Source of the DNA: Candidatus Cloacimonadota bacterium | GTDB lineage: Bacteria > Cloacimonadota > Cloacimonadia > Cloacimonadales > JAFGVF01 | Assembly: GCA_016838885.1 (NCBI GenBank) | Contig: JAEKNW010000224.1 | Location: forward strand, 1-50,922 | Direction: 5' to 3' | Length of the DNA stretch: 50,922 nucleotides | Shown: one piece after another, positions 46,777-50,922 of the stretch | Layout of the letters: each line of letters begins with the position of its first letter | Numbering within the stretch: position 1 is the stretch's first letter | Notes under the pieces: model-generated | The model's input: only the letters and a program-made list of their open reading frames with translations | What the model was told of the DNA's origin: nothing | Databases searched by the model: none | Translations under genes and position numbers: made by a program

Positions 46777-48123
46777 ATGAATAGAAGTGATTTAACGTTT
46801 TATTTTTTAGGTAAGAAATATGGATATAATCTAAGAAAGATGGTTGAGTTTGTTAACGAAAATCAATATTGGGATAATAAAGATATTGAAGAGTATCAAA
46901 CTGAAAAAATGATCCAACTTATACATCATGCTTACAATAACACCATATATTATAAAGAGGTTCTTGATAAATTAGCACTAAAACCGAAAGATTTTCAATC
47001 ATTGGCTGACCTAAAAATGTTACCAATTATTGGAAAAGCAGACATCCGAGACAGGTGGAAAGATCTCGTAGCTACTGATTATCAGAAATATAGACCTATG
47101 CATAGAGTTACAAGTGGAACAACTGGTCAAACTTTTCAGTATTATAATGATTCGAAAAGTTGGGCTTTAAACTGGGCTACTAAGATGAGAACTTTTAGCT
47201 GGGGAGGGTACACTTTTGGTAAGGATAAAATAGCAACTCTTAAGGGTGGCTCAATGCTAAGAAAGGCAAAGCAATCCTATAAAAGTAGATTTTGGAAGTA
47301 CCTTAATAATTATTATGATTTACCTGTTATTAATCTAACTAATGAAAGTATGGAAGAATATTATAATGAAATAATATCAAATAAAATCAAATACCTCAGA
47401 GGTTTTCCAACTGCAGTTTATGCATTTGCTAAATATATCTATGAAACTCATGGGACATTACCCTTTAAAGCAACATTCACATCTGCAGAATATTTACAAG
47501 ATTTCCAAAGAGAACAGATCATTAAAACCTTTGGTACTAATCATATTGACGCTTATGGTTGCGGAGATGGAATGGGTGGAGCTAATCAATGTGATAAAAC
47601 TGCAGGCTATCATGTAAATATTGAGACTTCCATCTTAGAGGTGATTAATGAGCAAGGTGGATATTGTGATGCAGGGGAACAAGGTGAGATTGTTCTTACC
47701 TCACTCCACGATTACGCAATGCCTCTAATTAGATATACTCCTGGAGATGTTGCTGTTGTTGGAAAAGGTCATTGTTCTTGTGGAAGAACTTTACCTTTAT
47801 TGAAAAAAATAGTTGGTAGGACATCGGATTTGATCTATCTGCCTAACGGTAGAATTTTAAATGGAATAGCCATACCTTTTGCAGATTGGGTAGATAAGAT
47901 AGATAAATTTCAGATTTGGCACACAGAGATAGATAAGATTGAATTAAAAGTAATACCGAAACCAACCCTTACTCAAAAAGATATCGAATATATGCACGAA
48001 ATTATGGCATATCATCTTGGTGAAGGGATTGGCATCAAAGTAGATATTGTTGATGATATACCATTGTTACCTAACGGAAAATTTAAATATGTAATTTCCA
48101 AGGTAGATAACATTGGAAAATAA
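46777..48123 (+). CDS. PaaK/CapK-like adenylate-forming protein
   Basis: RVTSGTTGQTFQY; DAYGCGDGMGGANQCD; MPLIRYTPGDVAVVGKGHCSCGRTLPLLKKIVGRTSD. Confidence 0.87.
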   Translation: MNRSDLTFYFLGKKYGYNLRKMVEFVNENQYWDNKDIEEYQTEKMIQLIHHAYNNTIYYKEVLDKLALKPKDFQSLADLKMLPIIGKADIRDRWKDLVATDYQKYRPMHRVTSGTTGQTFQYYNDSKSWALNWATKMRTFSWGGYTFGKDKIATLKGGSMLRKAKQSYKSRFWKYLNNYYDLPVINLTNESMEEYYNEIISNKIKYLRGFPTAVYAFAKYIYETHGTLPFKATFTSAEYLQDFQREQIIKTFGTNHIDAYGCGDGMGGANQCDKTAGYHVNIETSILEVINEQGGYCDAGEQGEIVLTSLHDYAMPLIRYTPGDVAVVGKGHCSCGRTLPLLKKIVGRTSDLIYLPNGRILNGIAIPFADWVDKIDKFQIWHTEIDKIELKVIPKPTLTQKDIEYMHEIMAYHLGEGIGIKVDIVDDIPLLPNGKFKYVISKVDNIGK

Positions 48124-49183
48124 TAAAATTAAAATAGTCTGTTCAGCACGAATGGGACATGGAACATTTGAAGCAAAGTTCAAGCCATTAGTGCTATTGT
48201 CCAAAGTTGAGAAAATAGTCGTGGTTAGAAAAGATGCCGGACCACCAATAGATAAACTATCTTATAGGATTCTTCCAAAACTATGTAAGAATCCTGTTTT
48301 AAATTTTATTTTTACTCCCTTTATTTTATTGAAAGAAGTAAGGAAACAAAAGGCTGACTTGATATTAGCCTACCACTTCCAACCTCATTTTTATTTCGCC
48401 TATATTGTCTCATTGTTTACTGGGATTCCATATATTGTGGCTCAAACAGGGACTGATGCTCAGAATAATGCAGATAGACCTATAATCGGTAAGATTTTAA
48501 AGCATATCCTTAAAAAAGCTAAATACTTCAATGTTCCCGGTAAAGATACATACAACTTTTGGATTTCCCGAGGGATTCCTCAAGAAAAACTAAATATATT
48601 GCACAGTACAATCAATGTTAATCTCTTTAAGCCAAATAATGTAACAAAGGAATATGATATAATTTTTGTAGGCAGGTTAGCAGAAGTTAAAAGACTAGAT
48701 AAACTAATAAAAGCTACAAAGGAGATTGTTCAAAAAATCCCAAATGTTAAGATATGTATAGTGGGATCTGGTCCTTTAGAAATAACCTTAAAAACACAAG
48801 TGAAGGAATATAATCTTACCTCTAATTTTGATTTCGTAGGTTTGCAGAGCAATATTTATGAGTGGCTAAACAAAGCTGAAATATTTGTTATGACCTCAGA
48901 TTCTGAAGGGTTGCCTTGTGCAATGATGGAAGCTATGAGTTGTGGTCTGCTTTGTCTTGGTCCCGATGTTAATAACATGGCTGACTTGTTAGTTGAAGGT
49001 GAAACAGGCTATCTCTTTCAAACTAATGATATCGAAGAATTGAGCAATAAGTTGATTTACTTGTTGGAAAATAAACATTGCTTAGATGAAATACGTTCGA
49101 ATGCGAGAAATCTGATTATTAATGAGCACTCTTATGAATATGCAAAAAACTTGTGGTCTAATGCCTTAGATCAGAATGAATAG
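48113..49183 (+). CDS. GT4 family glycosyltransferase, TTG start
   Basis: IIFVGRLAEVKRLDKLIKATKEI; FVMTSDSEGLPCAMMEAMSCGLLCLGPDVNNMADL. Confidence 0.92.
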   Translation: MENNKIKIVCSARMGHGTFEAKFKPLVLLSKVEKIVVVRKDAGPPIDKLSYRILPKLCKNPVLNFIFTPFILLKEVRKQKADLILAYHFQPHFYFAYIVSLFTGIPYIVAQTGTDAQNNADRPIIGKILKHILKKAKYFNVPGKDTYNFWISRGIPQEKLNILHSTINVNLFKPNNVTKEYDIIFVGRLAEVKRLDKLIKATKEIVQKIPNVKICIVGSGPLEITLKTQVKEYNLTSNFDFVGLQSNIYEWLNKAEIFVMTSDSEGLPCAMMEAMSCGLLCLGPDVNNMADLLVEGETGYLFQTNDIEELSNKLIYLLENKHCLDEIRSNARNLIINEHSYEYAKNLWSNALDQNE

Positions 49184-49197
49184 AGGAGGAAGCATAA

Positions 49198-49674
49198 ATG
49201 ACTAAAACTGCATCAAAAAATCCAATAATAGTACGTTTTTTTCAAGTTATCCTGGGGTTATTATCTTATAATGTTTTTCCTTCAAAAGTAAGAATATTTT
49301 TGTTTAGATTGATGGGAGTCAAAATTGGTAAAAATACTTTTATTGGTGTTCATGTTACTATTGATAGTTCATATCCCAAGCATGTTATAATCGGAAACAA
49401 TTGTGGAATAGCTACAGGAACTGTTATTTTAGCTCATAGGCGAGATGTGTCAGAATACTCAATTAATAAAGGGTATAATGATTATCCCTTTAAAGTAATG
49501 GATGTTGTGATTAATGATAATGTGCAAATCGGTACAAATACAACTATTTTACCTGGCATAGTAATTGGGAATGGTTCAATTATCGGAGCTGGTTCAGTTG
49601 TTACAAAAGATGTTCCACCTCATAGCTTAGCAGTTGGTCTCCCTGCAAAGGTAATTAAAACATTCAAGGATTAA
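49198..49674 (+). CDS. LbetaH acyltransferase (maltose O-acetyltransferase-like)
   Basis: Hexapeptide repeats IGKNTFIGVHVTIDSS, VQIGTNTTILPGIVIGNGSIIGAGSVVTKDVPPHSLAVGLPAKVIK. Confidence 0.9.
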   Translation: MTKTASKNPIIVRFFQVILGLLSYNVFPSKVRIFLFRLMGVKIGKNTFIGVHVTIDSSYPKHVIIGNNCGIATGTVILAHRRDVSEYSINKGYNDYPFKVMDVVINDNVQIGTNTTILPGIVIGNGSIIGAGSVVTKDVPPHSLAVGLPAKVIKTFKD

Positions 49675-49678
49675 AGTA

Positions 49679-50719
49679 ATGAAAATTGTTATTGAAATTA
49701 ACCACCCAAAGCACTATTATCAATTCAAATATGTCGCTGATTTACTTAGAACAGACCACGAAGTAATTTTTCTAGCTAGAGATAAAGAGATAGTATTCAA
49801 AATTCTTGAAGAAGAGAAAGTGGAGTATTATAGTTTTGGTAAACATTATAAGAATATAGTGGGAAAATTATTGGGTTCAATTGAAATATTCTATACTTAT
49901 TACAAACTGTTAAAAAAAATTAAACCTGACATTCTAATTAGTAAAGCATCTCCATATTCAACAATGTTAGGGAAGTTAATGAATATTAAATCTGTTATCT
50001 TTCCTGACTCAGAAATTGTTGCATTAACTAATAAAGTAGTCTCAAAGCTTGCCAATCTAATTATAACCCCTAGATCATTTGCTCATTCATTTGGGGAAAA
50101 ACAACACAAAGTTAGTGGTTTTTTTGAGGAAACATATTTGTCTGAGGATGTTTTTACCCCAAACCCAAAAATCAAAAAGATTCTTGCTCCAGAAGATCAG
50201 CTTTATGCTATCTTAAGATTTGTTAGCTGGAATGCTAATCATGATATTGGTAAAAGTGCAGTATCTACTGAGGTTATTGAGAAAATAATATCAAAAATTA
50301 AAGATAGAATGACTATATATATTACAAGTGAAGCAAAACTACCCCCATGTTTAGCAAAATATTCTTTACCTATCCCCAAAAATGAAATTCATTCAGCCCT
50401 GTACTATGCGAGTCTTTATATCGGAGATTCTCAATCCATGGCTACCGAATCAGCTCTTTTAGGTACTCCGGCATTCCGATGTAATAAATTTGTTGGAGAA
50501 CATGATATGAATGCCTTTATTGTATTAGAAAAAGATCTAAATCTTTTATATAATTTTTCTGATTGGGATAAAGCTTTGGAAAAGATAGGTGAAATAGAAG
50601 ATTTTACTGAACTGAAAAATGAGTGGCAAGATAAAGCTAAGGTTTATTATGAGGGTAAAAAAGATATTAACATAGAAATATTTGATATTATTGAAGAAGA
50701 AATAACAAGAAGTTTATAA
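49679..50719 (+). CDS. DUF354 family protein (GT-B-like)
   Basis: [64 protein letters not shown]. Confidence 0.85.
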   Translation: MKIVIEINHPKHYYQFKYVADLLRTDHEVIFLARDKEIVFKILEEEKVEYYSFGKHYKNIVGKLLGSIEIFYTYYKLLKKIKPDILISKASPYSTMLGKLMNIKSVIFPDSEIVALTNKVVSKLANLIITPRSFAHSFGEKQHKVSGFFEETYLSEDVFTPNPKIKKILAPEDQLYAILRFVSWNANHDIGKSAVSTEVIEKIISKIKDRMTIYITSEAKLPPCLAKYSLPIPKNEIHSALYYASLYIGDSQSMATESALLGTPAFRCNKFVGEHDMNAFIVLEKDLNLLYNFSDWDKALEKIGEIEDFTELKNEWQDKAKVYYEGKKDINIEIFDIIEEEITRSL

Positions 50720-50745
50720 TAGAATTAAATGGTTATGAGGTAACA

Positions 50746-50922
50746 ATGAAATTAACAGTAATAGGAACAGGATATGTCGGATTAGTAACTGGAACATGTT
50801 TCGCCGAGATGGGAAACAGTGTGATTTGTGTTGATAATGATAAAAGCAAGATCGATCTTTTAAACAAGGGTGGAATACCAATCTGGGAACCTGGTTTAGA
50901 AGATATGGTAAAAAACAACTCA
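50746..50922 (+). CDS. UDP-glucose 6-dehydrogenase, truncated by window end
   Basis: [59 protein letters not shown]; no stop before the window edge, so absent from the ORF track. Confidence 0.92.
   Translation, partial: MKLTVIGTGYVGLVTGTCFAEMGNSVICVDNDKSKIDLLNKGGIPIWEPGLEDMVKNNS

Noticed and set aside
1-50922. tRNA or rRNA genes
   Set aside because: No cloverleaf or rRNA-like conserved segments recognised in the intergenic regions; S23/IVP genes here are not within rRNA.

Overview
AT-rich bacterial surface-polysaccharide (O-antigen/capsule-type) locus. Every credible gene is on the + strand, from rfbB at the left edge to a truncated UDP-glucose dehydrogenase at the right edge. Recognisable parts: dTDP-sugar genes (rfbB, rfbA) with a 2,3-dehydratase, a Gfo/Idh 3-ketoreductase and a WecE-like aminotransferase (inferred product: a dTDP-4-amino-2,4,6-trideoxyhexose); an L-FucNAc set (capE/capF/capG type); Wzx and Wzy; several glycosyltransferases; a polysaccharide pyruvyl transferase/FrhB pair; four PaaK/CapK-like adenylating enzymes in two tandem pairs; and a compact ten-gene operon (4289-14198) with two CitE-like lyases, a LUD-domain protein and an ATP-grasp enzyme. 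Two signals are not explained by the biosynthetic genes. (1) Four GxxExxY (PD-(D/E)XK-like) genes and two four-helix-bundle (S23/IVP/Avd-like) genes sit between inverted repeats. The two arms match each other at each locus but differ between loci, and related arms without cargo also occur. The family looks like an element that inserts into or decorates the locus. (2) A ~47-nt structured intergenic element occurs three times (2143, 4217, 14374) and resembles the JUMPstart/ops antitermination element of polysaccharide operons. Repeat-derived DNA also appears inside two biosynthetic genes (the LegC-like aminotransferase and capG). Protein names come from family recognition by eye; no database search was possible. 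Taxonomy is not determined.
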